A stretch of DNA of 64,000 nt from Methanosarcinaceae archaeon (GCA_030611265.1 JAUWQD010000008.1:1-64000), one strand, 5' to 3'; counted from the first letter of the stretch, positions 9,634 to 18,103 are shown. The notes: generated from the sequence alone by a model not told the origin. Translations and numbers: made by a program.

Positions 9634-10317
9634 TCAGGACAGTTCCACATAGAAGTAATATGTTTCTGTCGTGCCTGTCGGAACCATCATCTCAAAGTCA
9701 TGGGTCCCGCTGTTGAACGTGGTCCCATCGTTGATGATGTTTACGACAAACAGGAGGTCGTCTGTGTCTATTACAGTAGTATTGTCCTTGACAATGCCGG
9801 TTTTATAAGACGTACCAAGGGTGGCGACTGCAGGAGCACTTGTCATCGTCGTATCGCCGATGGTAAAGGTGTCGGAATCGGTGAACGCGGCTGTCGCATT
9901 ATCACTACCAGAGCTTGTGAAACTCCATGCAATGTCAACTTCTGTTGCCGAACCATTTTCCAGACTTGCCCAGGTAATTCCTGAACCATCCGTACTTGCT
10001 ATCACTTCACCTTCTGAAGCGGGTGTCCATTCCCACTGGTATAGGTCAGCTGACTCGCTGCCAAGACTTATGTTACCGGTCACGTTTCCGTAGAAACCTG
10101 CCCAGCGCTCGGTGTAGGTATCGGCCTCCAGGTTCACTTCAGTGATATTGCCGCCTTCTGTGGTGACTGCAGCGGAAGCAGTTGGGCCAGGATCAGTTGC
10201 AGTTCCCTCGGTTGCGGTCGTTGCACCCGGACTGGCACTTGCTGGCATAACTGCCATTGCAAACATGGATAGTACCATGAGTGCTGAAAGAATCGATATT
10301 TTTGTTTTAGTCCTCAT
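9634..10317 (-). CDS. Small secreted surface protein (227 aa)
   Basis: The N-terminus (MRTKTKISILSALMVLSMFA ... MPASASPG) is a classical Sec signal peptide with an A-x-A cleavage site. The mature ~200 residues are acidic and Thr/Ser/Ala-rich. The domain beginning WAGFYGNVTGNISL and ending in YYFYVELS is the same as the C-terminal domain of the 615-residue protein at 5823. With no membrane anchor it may be a released or matrix subunit. A terminator follows at 9588, so it may be made in larger amounts than its neighbours. Function is not recognised. Confidence 0.75.
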   Translation of the reverse strand: MRTKTKISILSALMVLSMFAMAVMPASASPGATTATEGTATDPGPTASAAVTTEGGNITEVNLEADTYTERWAGFYGNVTGNISLGSESADLYQWEWTPASEGEVIASTDGSGITWASLENGSATEVDIAWSFTSSGSDNATAAFTDSDTFTIGDTTMTSAPAVATLGTSYKTGIVKDNTTVIDTDDLLFVVNIINDGTTFNSGTHDFEMMVPTGTTETYYFYVELS

Positions 10318-10428
10318 ATTTATTCACTCCTTTGATTGGTGGCAAATGCACATATTTAGGTGCATTTGCTTATTTGTTACACATATGCAATTGCTACTAT
10401 ATAATATTGTCTATTGCATATTTTGAGA

Positions 10429-10640
10429 GTGCTCCGGGTGAAACCGGCAATATTGCAAGGGCGGCGTGCGCACTATTTGCTACAAAAAAGTGTGCAGGCG
10501 AGATAGGCCACGAGGGGAATGTGAGAAAACTATTGTGTGGGAACACGCGGCACCATATCACTAATGTCGGTGTCCTTCACCTGTCCGGTCAGATGCCTTG
10601 CCAGGCATTGCGCAACTGTTATGAAGTTGCGATAGCCTTA
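10429..10640 (+). mobile_element. Group II intron, 5' (domain I) fragment
   Basis: The sequence starts GTGCTCCGGGTGAAACCGGC, resembling the 5' end and first stem of chloroplast-like bacterial group II introns. It continues with further domain I signatures (AGGCGAGATAGGCCACGAGG, TGTGAGAAAACTATTGTGTG, GGGAACACGCGGCACCA). It is cut off near 10640; no domain V, reverse transcriptase or 3' end follows. It is a different class from the intron at 59.2-60.15 kb. An apparent reading frame across it is not a gene. Confidence 0.6.
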
Positions 10641-10667
10641 AATACATGTATGACATATTATCAATTG

Positions 10668-10730
10668 TGGGGCGAAACATCTGAAATCTGAGGCATATTT
10701 ATCCTCATATTAAGTTTTCGTTTCGCCCCA
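10668..10730. repeat. 63-bp inverted repeat (hairpin)
   Basis: Perfect 11-bp arms, TGGGGCGAAAC and GTTTCGCCCCA, enclose a second weaker stem (GAGG ... CCTC). It lies at the ragged end of the group II fragment, in a gene-free stretch. Confidence 0.6.
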
Positions 10731-10735
10731 TACTA

Positions 10736-10838
10736 GTTAGAGAGTCCAGACAACAAACCCATCCACAAAAAACAAGTAAATAATACACTTGTGTAAAATA
10801 ATACACTTGTGTATACCCTCTGGCCTCTCTGACTAATT
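10736..10838. repeat. MITE-like element with ~15-bp imperfect terminal inverted repeats
   Basis: Ends TTAGAGAGTCCAGA and (reverse complement) TTAGTCAGAGAGGCCAGA match over most of their length. Inside are two copies of ATAATACACTTGTGTA, itself palindromic (ACACTTGTGT). It looks like a small non-autonomous transposon or its remnant. Confidence 0.5.
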
Positions 10839-10889
10839 ATAGTTTGAGTTTGCAAATTAATTGTTCAATGCAAAACAAAATGAAATATG

Positions 10890-10976
10890 ATTGACAAGGG
10901 AAAGTAAGGCCGAAACATTCGAAGAATAACCTAACCTCCATCTAAATTGTTCCGATTGCTTTCCCAACTTGTCAAT
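10890..10976. repeat. MITE-like element, ~28-bp imperfect terminal inverted repeats
   Basis: The left end ATTGACAAGGGAAAG continues to CCGAAAC. The right end read on the other strand is ATTGACAAGTTGGGAAAG continuing to CGGAAC. The 87-bp element has no coding capacity and no copy elsewhere in the window. Confidence 0.5.
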
Positions 10977-11017
10977 GTTTGCGACAATTATAGTTAAGTA
11001 CCTAATATTTGATACTA

Positions 11018-11177
11018 ATATTTAGAGACTTTTTAATTCCTTCTGGTCATTTGAATTTTAACGAACCGCAGATGAGCGCAGATTTCGCATGCAGTATCCG
11101 CGTTTATCTGCGTTCATCCGCGGTTAACAGAACTGATTGATAAGTGTGACCAGAAAATAATAAAAAGTCTCAATATT
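11018..11177. repeat. Nested inverted repeats: outer GAGACTTTTTA arms, inner CCGCAGATGA palindrome
   Basis: Outer arms AATATTTAGAGACTTTTTA ... TTCTGGTCA are mirrored at 11147-11177. Inside, 11064-11125 is a long imperfect palindrome with arms AACCGCAGATGAGCGCAGAT and ATCTGCGTTCATCCGCGGTT. The TTTTTA..TTTTCTGG arm recurs at 18153 and (inverted) at 51511 beside CCGCAGAG or CCACAGAG sequences, so this is a repeat family rather than chance. Confidence 0.6.
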
Positions 11178-11231
11178 TAAACAACTTAATTTTCAGACGA
11201 TTTTTTTAGCAGATAAAAGCAAGGTAATTAT

Positions 11232-11296
11232 ACCACAGAGAAACACAGAGTCCGCAGATGATTCCGTTCTCTGTGTCCTCTGTGCACTCTGTGGTT
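11232..11296. repeat. ACCACAGAG-type inverted repeat
   Basis: ACCACAGAGAAACACAGAG and its complementary arm ending in CTCTGTGGT bracket 65 bp. Same family style as the repeats at 11451, 18153, 18671 and 51511. Confidence 0.55.
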
Positions 11297-11450
11297 TATT
11301 AATTATTACTGATTGTAAATAACATAGTATCAGTCAATATTGTTTAGTTTTTAACTATAATTACATTTTAATAATCTTTTACAGTAGTGCAATCGTCTCA
11401 TTAAAAATAACGTGACTTTTTTTTCTTTATTTGGAATGCATTGCAAAAAA

Positions 11451-11503
11451 TCAACCGCGGAGAACACTCACCTCCTGCGGAGTTGAGTGCCTCTGTGGTT
11501 GAT
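11451..11503. repeat. TCAACCGCGGAG-type inverted repeat
   Basis: TCAACCGCGGAGAACACTCA pairs with TGAGTGCCTCTGTGGTTGA across a short loop. Related to the 18671-18870 repeat, which shares the ACACTCAC and TTGAGTGCCT parts. Confidence 0.55.
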
Positions 11504-11677
11504 TTTCTTTGCCATGATCAATTCATCCGAATATAGGGATTTCTGAATAATGCTCAAGTATATAAAGAATGCCTAATATTTATTTTATATTGCTAGCATT
11601 ACTTTTTGCAATGCAAGTGACCATAAATATTTCATTCAGTACACGCATGACACTGCGTCATTGTCCAATTATTTTTC

Positions 11678-11813
11678 AGACACGGATTTCACCGATTAAC
11701 ACCGATTTGATGTTTGTCAAACATCAAACACTTCGCATCACAAACCCAATGGACTCTTCTGATATCGATTCCTAACAAGCTTGAATCCGTGTAAATCTGT
11801 GAAATCCGTGTCT
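11678..11813. repeat. Long inverted repeat with ACACGGATTTCAC arms
   Basis: AGACACGGATTTCACCGATT at the left is mirrored by ATCTGTGAAATCCGTGTCT at the right, and a second tier (AACACCGATT, AATCCGTGTA) lies inside. 136 bp, no gene. The remaining gene-free stretch 11820-12120 shows nothing further beyond an isolated AAAAAGTCTCAA, the same motif as the arms at 11018. Confidence 0.55.
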
Positions 11814-12121
11814 ATGTAATTATCGATTTTGATAAAATCCCTATCGAAATAACTAGTTTTTTGAGATAGTGCCAATACACAGTACAATCAACAACATGAA
11901 CCTCTAAAATAACCGAATAAAAAATTGTAAATTGGATATATGGGTAAAAAACACATAATCTAATATTGCAAAAGAAGTCCCATTTCAGAAATCCCTAGAA
12001 TATATTAAAAAGTCTCAACTTCGACAGAAATTTGACATATATCTTTCCGAACCATTTGTCCAAAAATTTCGAAAACCACAATCATCCGATATTATTCAAT
12101 ATTTAAGAAAAAGATTTGTTT

Positions 12122-12331
12122 TCAAAATATACCTGCGGAAAGTGAGGTTCTCCGCTTTGATGACGATTTACCACCATCTGGCGTGAACTTTACGGCATTA
12201 TGCAGCAGATTCAATAACACCTGTTTTGTTTTGATCTTATCAGTACAAACCTGTTTGACCTCCGGCCCGATAACCATCATGATCTCATGATGTTTCATAT
12301 TTGCAGCATGTTTTATTGCGGATACAGCAGT
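12122..12331 (-). pseudogene. Histidine-kinase HATPase remnant, in frame with the KaiC gene after an amber codon
   Basis: The minus strand, in the same frame as the KaiC-like gene and separated only by its TAG stop, reads TAVSAIKHAANMKHHE and on to KTKQVLLNLLHNAVKFTPDGG. That is the N-box region of a GHKL/HATPase domain of a histidine kinase. After GG the sequence loses similarity and ends at a TGA at 12122. The HisKA domain and the G boxes are missing. Most likely a kinase fragment left by deletion. If the organism reads UAG as pyrrolysine, a 69-residue extension is formally possible. Confidence 0.6.
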
Positions 12332-13759
12332 CTATATGACTCCTTTGACTGGAAATGGTCCTCCGATCTCAATGCCACCCCCATTTATCACGAATTCCCG
12401 TATTCTTTTATCGTGATCACTACCTTTCATTTTAACCACAGAGATCGCCTTTTTAATTTCAGAATCGACCTCAACACAATGGATTGATATCACAGAATCC
12501 ATTATAAACGATAAAATACCTTCTGTAGTTTTTGTATTTCCGAATATGTCCAAATTATCATATATAAAAATTGAGGTAATGCCATTCGATTTAAAATACT
12601 TCACGAAAAATTTTATTGATTCAAGAAGTTCGTCCTTATTAGGAAATTTATGAGTCAGCCCTGTAATACAATCCATAAAGATCCTGTCAACGTTTGCATT
12701 TTCAATCTCCATTCTAAGTATTTGGGCAACTTCACCAACACAGCAACTGGACTCTATGGAAATTAATTTTAAAAAACCCGCACCTACAAATGTCTCAAAA
12801 TCCCACCCAAATCCTGCGGCATACCTGATAATATCTGCAGCGGATTCTTCGGATGACACGATTATGCAGACGTTTCCACTTTTCAACCCTTCATTGATAA
12901 AATGCAAGCCGATGTTGCTTTTACCGGTTCCGCCATTCCCCGTAACAAGAGTCGTGGACGATTGGAAAAAGCCGCCCCCTGCCATATAATCCAGTTCACT
13001 GATGCCGATACTTATACGATCTATATTCATTTTCGTAAGTTTTTTGCTGCATGGCAGGAGCGGGAACACTGTAATTCCATCGTCTTTGATCGCAAATTGG
13101 TGCTTTCCCCGCAAATAGCGTACGCCGCGCATTTTAGTGACTTCGAGATAACGTTCTCTTTTATTACCAATCTCGCGGTCATCAAGTACTATGATCCCAT
13201 CAACAAGGTAGCTCCATAGTTCAGAATTCGCTGTACCGGAAGGGAATTCACTCGTCATTATAACAAGTGTGTTCCATTTCTTGATTTCTTGCAGGAATTT
13301 TAATATGAAATTTCTTTTTTCTACATCTTCCAATTTCCTTTCCTCAAAAGATTTAATCGTATGTTCCAAAATAGTGACCGGGTCAATTGCAACAATTGCC
13401 GGATTAAGCTGATGCAACTGCTCCTCAATGAATTCAAAAACTGCAAAATCACCTTTACTAAGTATATTGGAATTAATTCTAATGATCTGCATTTTTTGTT
13501 TCTCGCAGACATCAGGATCATAAAAACTATAGTTTGACATGTGCTCTTTGATCATCTGTGTTTGCTCAGAGATCATTGAAATGAATACACATGTTTCGTC
13601 ATTCTTGCGTGCAGCATTAAATAGGGATTGCATGCAGAATGTTGTTTTTCCAACACCTGCACCGCCGACAAGCAAAATGGTTGATGCTTTTTCAAATCCG
13701 CCTTCAAGAATTTCATCCAGTCCATGAATTCCGGTAGGGATGCGTTCACTTTTGCTCAT
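12332..13759 (-). CDS. Double-domain KaiC-like ATPase
   Basis: 475-residue RecA-superfamily protein with two KaiC modules. Module 1 (about 1-235) has IPTGIHGLDEILEGG and Walker A GGAGVGKTT. Module 2 (about 245-475) has ISIGISELDYMAGGG and a Walker A-like GNGGTGKSN. Walker B-like strands are IVAIDPV and RIFMDCI. The usual catalytic Glu pair after Walker B is poorly conserved. The start at 13759 (MSKSERIPTG) follows GGTGG by six bases. Archaeal KaiC-like proteins are regulatory switches that often work with kinases or taxis proteins; no KaiA/B is present. It ends in TAG, followed in frame by a kinase remnant. Confidence 0.85.
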   Translation of the reverse strand: MSKSERIPTGIHGLDEILEGGFEKASTILLVGGAGVGKTTFCMQSLFNAARKNDETCVFISMISEQTQMIKEHMSNYSFYDPDVCEKQKMQIIRINSNILSKGDFAVFEFIEEQLHQLNPAIVAIDPVTILEHTIKSFEERKLEDVEKRNFILKFLQEIKKWNTLVIMTSEFPSGTANSELWSYLVDGIIVLDDREIGNKRERYLEVTKMRGVRYLRGKHQFAIKDDGITVFPLLPCSKKLTKMNIDRISIGISELDYMAGGGFFQSSTTLVTGNGGTGKSNIGLHFINEGLKSGNVCIIVSSEESAADIIRYAAGFGWDFETFVGAGFLKLISIESSCCVGEVAQILRMEIENANVDRIFMDCITGLTHKFPNKDELLESIKFFVKYFKSNGITSIFIYDNLDIFGNTKTTEGILSFIMDSVISIHCVEVDSEIKKAISVVKMKGSDHDKRIREFVINGGGIEIGGPFPVKGVI

Positions 13760-13779
13760 AGATGCCACCTTCATTGTTT

Positions 13780-14169
13780 TCAGTCCTTGTTCATTAAGTT
13801 CTTCACACAAACATTTTCACCCATATTTGAGATCGCATCATTTATGGCGCGAATGTTATGATTAAGTATATCAAGATTGAGGTGTATGTAGTGGATCTCA
13901 ACACCATGTTCAGCATACATCTTACCAAGAAGATGTTGAATGTCAGCCAGAAGTTTTGATTGTATGTGTATCATTGACAGCAAAAGCTTAATTGTATTAT
14001 CAGTATTACTATGTTTGGCACTAAGCATCTGCACGGCACAATCATCAATGTTTTGAGTGATTTCCTGGAGATCCCTGACTACCGATTTGTATTTGATATC
14101 TGTTTCTGCGAGTAACTTGCGTCGATCTTCTGGTGACAAACCTTCCAGTTGATTGATTTTGATGTTCAT
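13780..14169 (-). CDS. Hypothetical helical protein between KaiC-like genes
   Basis: 129 residues, predicted almost wholly helical (LEGLSPEDRRKLL ... IQSKLLADIQHLLGKMYAEHG), no membrane segment and no recognised domain. It is the third gene of a same-strand run (15629 to 12332), ending 20 bp before the double KaiC start, so it is probably co-transcribed. A coiled-coil adaptor or dimeriser for the KaiC-like proteins is a guess from position only. Confidence 0.65.
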   Translation of the reverse strand: MNIKINQLEGLSPEDRRKLLAETDIKYKSVVRDLQEITQNIDDCAVQMLSAKHSNTDNTIKLLLSMIHIQSKLLADIQHLLGKMYAEHGVEIHYIHLNLDILNHNIRAINDAISNMGENVCVKNLMNKD

Positions 14170-14178
14170 TTTATCACC

Positions 14179-14910
14179 TCATACAAACAAGAACATTAAT
14201 GTAGCCATCATAAAAATATTCACAATCATCATGACAATTAGCAGTATGAACATAATGGGTGAATTCAGAGTGACAACATCCTTCCATGATGTATCCTTAA
14301 ATTCATTCCATGAAGTTGTGGGCTGTACCATTACATCACTTTCTTGCAAATGATAGACGCGGTCCATTGCAGCCTGTATTGAAATTTCCACTTCCTTACT
14401 TGAGCCCCCGGATACGCCAAGGTACATTATGGAATCTTTCTTGTTTGAGACCAGATTATTCAGGTTCCTGATGAAACGTATGATCCGTTCAATCATATCA
14501 TAGGACAACAAAGCGTTCAGATTATCAAAGATTATCAGGTTTTTACTGCCTTTGACCTTTAGCTGATCTACCGAGCGTAAAAGACAATTATATTCTGTAG
14601 GGGATGAACAATACAATGTATTCTCATATTTTTGTTCAAGCCCAAACATATTGCTCAGAATATCAATGTAATGTATTTTGTCAATGTTTATGGCAGATGC
14701 ACCGCAATCGCGGAGATGTACGGTAATATCCCCTGGTACTTTGTGGTAACATATCCAAATAATATTGTTTATTTCGGAATTGGATATCGCATTAACTGCA
14801 ACATTGTAGAGTTCTTTTTCAGTATTACTCACAGGTGCAGTAGCTATAAGGGTGCTACCTTGAAAGAATTCATTTTCAAAATCAGGGATATTTTTCATCA
14901 TCTCAATCAC
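14179..14910 (-). CDS. KaiC-like fold without P-loop, C-terminal membrane anchor
   Basis: 243 residues. The body follows the RecA/KaiC strand order (LIATAPVSNTEKELYNVAVNA; NNIIWICYHKVPGD; KNLIIFDNLNALLS as the Walker B strand), but the first loop has no GxxxxGK[ST], so nucleotide binding is unlikely. The last ~30 residues (NSPIMFILLIVMMIVNIFMM) form a transmembrane segment. Its ATG overlaps the stop of the preceding KaiC-like gene (ATGA), so the active and inactive proteins are translationally coupled and probably interact. Related to the plus-strand gene at 17345. Confidence 0.7.
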   Translation of the reverse strand: MIEMMKNIPDFENEFFQGSTLIATAPVSNTEKELYNVAVNAISNSEINNIIWICYHKVPGDITVHLRDCGASAINIDKIHYIDILSNMFGLEQKYENTLYCSSPTEYNCLLRSVDQLKVKGSKNLIIFDNLNALLSYDMIERIIRFIRNLNNLVSNKKDSIMYLGVSGGSSKEVEISIQAAMDRVYHLQESDVMVQPTTSWNEFKDTSWKDVVTLNSPIMFILLIVMMIVNIFMMATLMFLFV

Positions 14911-15629
14911 ATTTGTAGCATAACATGATACTTACTGTACACTTCGATTCCCGTGTCAGTGATATCGTATTGTCGAATTTCCCTCGAATGTTTCATCCAC
15001 CTCATTTTAATTATTCGAATAATGTGGATGAGTTCCGCCAGATCTTTTGATTGGACCCTTCGCAGTGAGATGATACCATCAGCAACAAATTCAATAGTCC
15101 CAAATGTGCTTTTGTTCGTATTTGTATCAGATTCGGCAGTTATTAATGCGTTCGATCCTTTTCCTTTGATCAGTTGAAACATGTTAAGTATCCTGGCCCT
15201 GCGTTCAATGTCATTTTTGCAGAGCATCAAGAATTCGGTAATTGAGTCCAATATGACCACGTCAGCCGTATGTGAATGTAAATATTCGGGCAGTTCATCC
15301 AGATATTTGGATGTAAGTGTAACTTCCGTGCCCAAACATATAATAGACACCGGTTCAAATGTTTTTACTATCAACATTTGATTCTCTATGTAGGGAGCAA
15401 AGTCCCAGCCAAACTTCAATGAATTGGTAACCAGTTCTTCCAGAGTGTGGGCCGCACTTATATATAGGCATTTTTTCCCTTGCAATAGGTTGGCGTGTAA
15501 GAACTGAAGCGACATTATGGTTTTTCCACTGCCGGTGGGACCAACAATTGATGTGATCGAAGCATCAGGCACTCCGCCGTGGAGCATTTCATCAAGTCCG
15601 TTTATTCCAGTCGTATTAATTGATCTCAT
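14907..15629 (-). CDS. Single-domain KaiC-like ATPase
   Basis: 240 residues. INTTGINGLDEMLHGGVP followed by Walker A GPTGSGKTIMSLQF, Walker B-like VVILDSITEFLML, and a C-terminal DTGIEVYSKY typical of KaiC/RadA-like archaeal ATPases. I place the start at the ATG at 15629, preceded by GTGATT; a GTG three codons upstream is possible. First gene of a cluster with the P-loop-less membrane protein (4-nt overlap), the helical protein and the double KaiC. Probably a signalling ATPase; partner and output are unknown. Confidence 0.85.
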   Translation of the reverse strand: MRSINTTGINGLDEMLHGGVPDASITSIVGPTGSGKTIMSLQFLHANLLQGKKCLYISAAHTLEELVTNSLKFGWDFAPYIENQMLIVKTFEPVSIICLGTEVTLTSKYLDELPEYLHSHTADVVILDSITEFLMLCKNDIERRARILNMFQLIKGKGSNALITAESDTNTNKSTFGTIEFVADGIISLRRVQSKDLAELIHIIRIIKMRWMKHSREIRQYDITDTGIEVYSKYHVMLQM

Positions 15630-15789
15630 GAAAATCACATTCCTTTTTTGGTCGCATTCTTCTGAATGATAAAATTATAGGTGTTGATGTCATCGAATAC
15701 TGTTGCCCGATAATGTATGTAGTATGCTCACTTGACAATTTCTTCGACAAACCAGTTAAAAATGAAATCTTGCATTTTTGGACTTCATT

Positions 15790-16068
15790 TCAAAGACGTT
15801 TGAAAGTAATTATTATTTCAGTTTCATTTACTTCAATCTGGAATGCTTCAAACCAACCGGATATTACCAGATTGTTTAATGTGTGTTTGAGCACATCGGT
15901 GGGTGGCACATTTCCATACACATGCATGTTTAACCAGTATTTCGAGGCTAATTTTATGGCATATGTATGAGATATCAGATATGCACCATACAATATATCG
16001 ACTATATCGATCAAAACGCCAATATTCCCAATGCTTGGATATCTTTGATGCACCACATTTTTGTTCAT
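15790..16068 (-). CDS. Hypothetical small protein (92 aa)
   Basis: 92 residues with moderately hydrophobic helices (IGVLIDIVDILYGAYLIS) and a C-terminal beta strand (EAFQIEVNETEIIITFKRL). No recognised family. It lies on the same strand as, and 160 bp upstream of, the KaiC-like cluster; nothing was seen in the gap. Confidence 0.5.
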   Translation of the reverse strand: MNKNVVHQRYPSIGNIGVLIDIVDILYGAYLISHTYAIKLASKYWLNMHVYGNVPPTDVLKHTLNNLVISGWFEAFQIEVNETEIIITFKRL

Positions 16069-16595
16069 GGCCCTCCCTTTAAATCATATTTTTTCAGTTT
16101 CAGTATTCATATATGGATTGTTTGTGTTAAGTTATATACTTTTCTATAAAGCGCAACAGTTGCATATATAAAAATGTGCGCATCATCGTCACTTAGCCAC
16201 CTTACCCCATTCTTGTGACCAATAAATCAACCATGTGACCCCGCAGCATGCATAATTTATTGTACTGATTCTTGGGCGGTGTCAACCGTGTGGAAAATAT
16301 TATATGCAACAGTTGCATAAATTCATAACATTGATATAGCAATAAGCCCCACATTTTACTAAATACTGATACTCGAAACGGCGTATGCAGGTTTCGACAA
16401 TCCACACTTATTTGTTTAAAAAGAGGGAGTATGTATATGTTGAAAATTTGTCCAAAATGCAATTCGGAATTGAAATTAAACAGTAATGGAATACAAGAGA
16501 TTTCCTTTTAACTTCAATTTTTCGCTTCACCCATTACAAATGCCTTTCTTTGGTACATTTTTCCCCTTTATCCCCTATTTTAGGCCAATCTAACC

Positions 16596-16856
16596 TCATA
16601 TTTTATCCATATTCTCCAAATTTTCTAATTCGGGATTGGACAATCTATGCCATTGCTGAAGTACAATCATTTTCAACATAACGATTGCATCATTGTTTGG
16701 TCTTCCACCCAATTCTGTTTTGTTATTGTACATTTCATTTATTATTGGACGAAATGGCTTCCAATCTATAAGCGATTCTATTTATGAGAGTTTATTTCCA
16801 AGACTTTCGAGGCGTTTATACTCTTCTCGTAGTGCAAAAGCGGTTAAGGATGACAT
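16596..16856 (-). pseudogene. IS5-family transposase, N-terminal remnant
   Basis: The minus strand reads MSSLTAFALREEYKRLESLG, then, after an in-frame TAA, LIDWKPFRPIINEMYNNK, TELGGRPNNDAIVMLKM and IVLQQWHRLSNPELENL. This is the N-terminal part of an IS5-like DDE transposase (the 'GGRPxxDxxxMlKxlvLQxwyxLSDpelE' region). It stops at 16596 and the catalytic core is gone. Rest of the gap 16070-17330: nothing firm apart from a palindrome near 16880-16905 (AAACTATA ... TATAGTTT). Confidence 0.8.
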
Positions 16857-17023
16857 GAACTTAAATATATTTATATAATATATAAACTATACCATATAGT
16901 TTATCGACGTGTTTATGTAGAGTTTAATCGAAATTATCACAAGTTTGTAATGTTTGTAATTATTGGACCAAAAAAGGCACGGTAAGACTTGATTCAATTA
17001 CAATCTTTTCTTGAGGTGAAAAT

Positions 17024-17143
17024 ATGCAAAAACATGAGCAAAAGTTATGCAGGAAATGTAAAATGCCGATTTAACGGCAGGTCCTGAGAACAAACACCAT
17101 TCATTACTGCCGAAACTGTGGGCGTATGACGTCTGTACAGTAA
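17024..17143 (+). pseudogene. Two-CxxC zinc-ribbon small gene interrupted by TAA
   Basis: An ATG with a strong Shine-Dalgarno (GAGGTGA) seven bases upstream opens MQKHEQKLCRKCKMPI, then a TAA. The same frame then continues RQVLRTNTIHYCRNCGRMT to a second stop at 17143. The two CxxC pairs would form one zinc ribbon only if the ochre codon were sense. Most likely a recently broken 39-codon gene; alternatively a 16-residue peptide is made. Confidence 0.4.
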
Positions 17144-17344
17144 AATGTGTGGCAAATAATACTCGACAAGATATAATTAGATCATGAGTAAAATAATCAT
17201 GTGAGGCAGTGATTGATCTACAGTTGAAAGGTAAACTGGAAATTAATTTGAACTATTATATAAAATAATAATAATATTTATATATGGTGACGAACATTTG
17301 ATTACACAATCCTTGTTAAAACACTTGTTGTGCCCATCCCGAAT

Positions 17345-18103
17345 ATGAAACACACGACTGAAATTATATTCGCCACTATGGTAAAAGAAAAACATACAAT
17401 CTTTGTCGCGCCAGACAATATTTTGCTGGAGAAGATAAAGTACTCCGGAATATTTAGGTTCCTCAGTAGTCCAGACACCAACTATATGGTAGTATGGATT
17501 TGCTTAAATCATTCGCCTGTGTCAATTCTTGAAAAGTTCAAGGATTTTGGCTGTAATATTGAACAATATGAAAAACAAATACTTTTCATAGATGCCGTGG
17601 GCAGCATTGACATAAATCACAATAAAAACGTTGTTAGTTATTTATCAGCAAAGGATTATACCAAACTGATTCTATGCACTTATAAATTATCGAATACCAA
17701 TACTTTGATCGTATTGGATGATCTCGATGCATTGCTATCTACTGCAAAACCGGATGTAATACAGAAGGTTTTAAAAAAGTGGGGTCAAAAACTTAAGGAA
17801 CGACGTGGCAGTTTCATAACGACCTTCACTAAAGGAATACTGGACGCACAGGATGAAAAACAAATTTTGAAGTTGTTTGATGTAGTATATAGTGTAGATA
17901 ATACACGCATGAAGAATGAAACAAACCCATCTGAAAGTTTAAGTTATGAATTACAAGGCAACCAGTTGATCCTAAAACCAAGTCCTGTTGAAGAATTCAC
18001 GAAATTCCATCTGCATGATCTGTTTACGATATCTCCAGATGAAATTGAGGCACTGAATCAACAAATATATCGTGAAGTGGAAAAATATAAAGAAATAGTA
18101 TAA
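17345..18103 (+). CDS. P-loop-less KaiC/RecA-fold protein (DUF7504-like)
   Basis: 252 residues from the ATG at 17345 (a GTG five codons upstream is possible; no clear Shine-Dalgarno for either). The pattern HTIFVAPDNILLEKI, YMVVWICLNHSPVSI, LIVLDDLDALLS follows the RecA-like strand order without a Walker A, like the minus-strand protein at 14179 but with no membrane tail. The C-terminus is helical and charged (EALNQQIYREVEKYKEIV). Likely regulatory rather than enzymatic. An AT-rich promoter-like stretch precedes it at 17250-17290. Confidence 0.65.
   Translation: MKHTTEIIFATMVKEKHTIFVAPDNILLEKIKYSGIFRFLSSPDTNYMVVWICLNHSPVSILEKFKDFGCNIEQYEKQILFIDAVGSIDINHNKNVVSYLSAKDYTKLILCTYKLSNTNTLIVLDDLDALLSTAKPDVIQKVLKKWGQKLKERRGSFITTFTKGILDAQDEKQILKLFDVVYSVDNTRMKNETNPSESLSYELQGNQLILKPSPVEEFTKFHLHDLFTISPDEIEALNQQIYREVEKYKEIV

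Noticed and set aside
10332-10691. A possible 119-residue protein
   Set aside because: The frame crosses the 5' fragment of a group II intron and part of a hairpin; it has no protein-like features.
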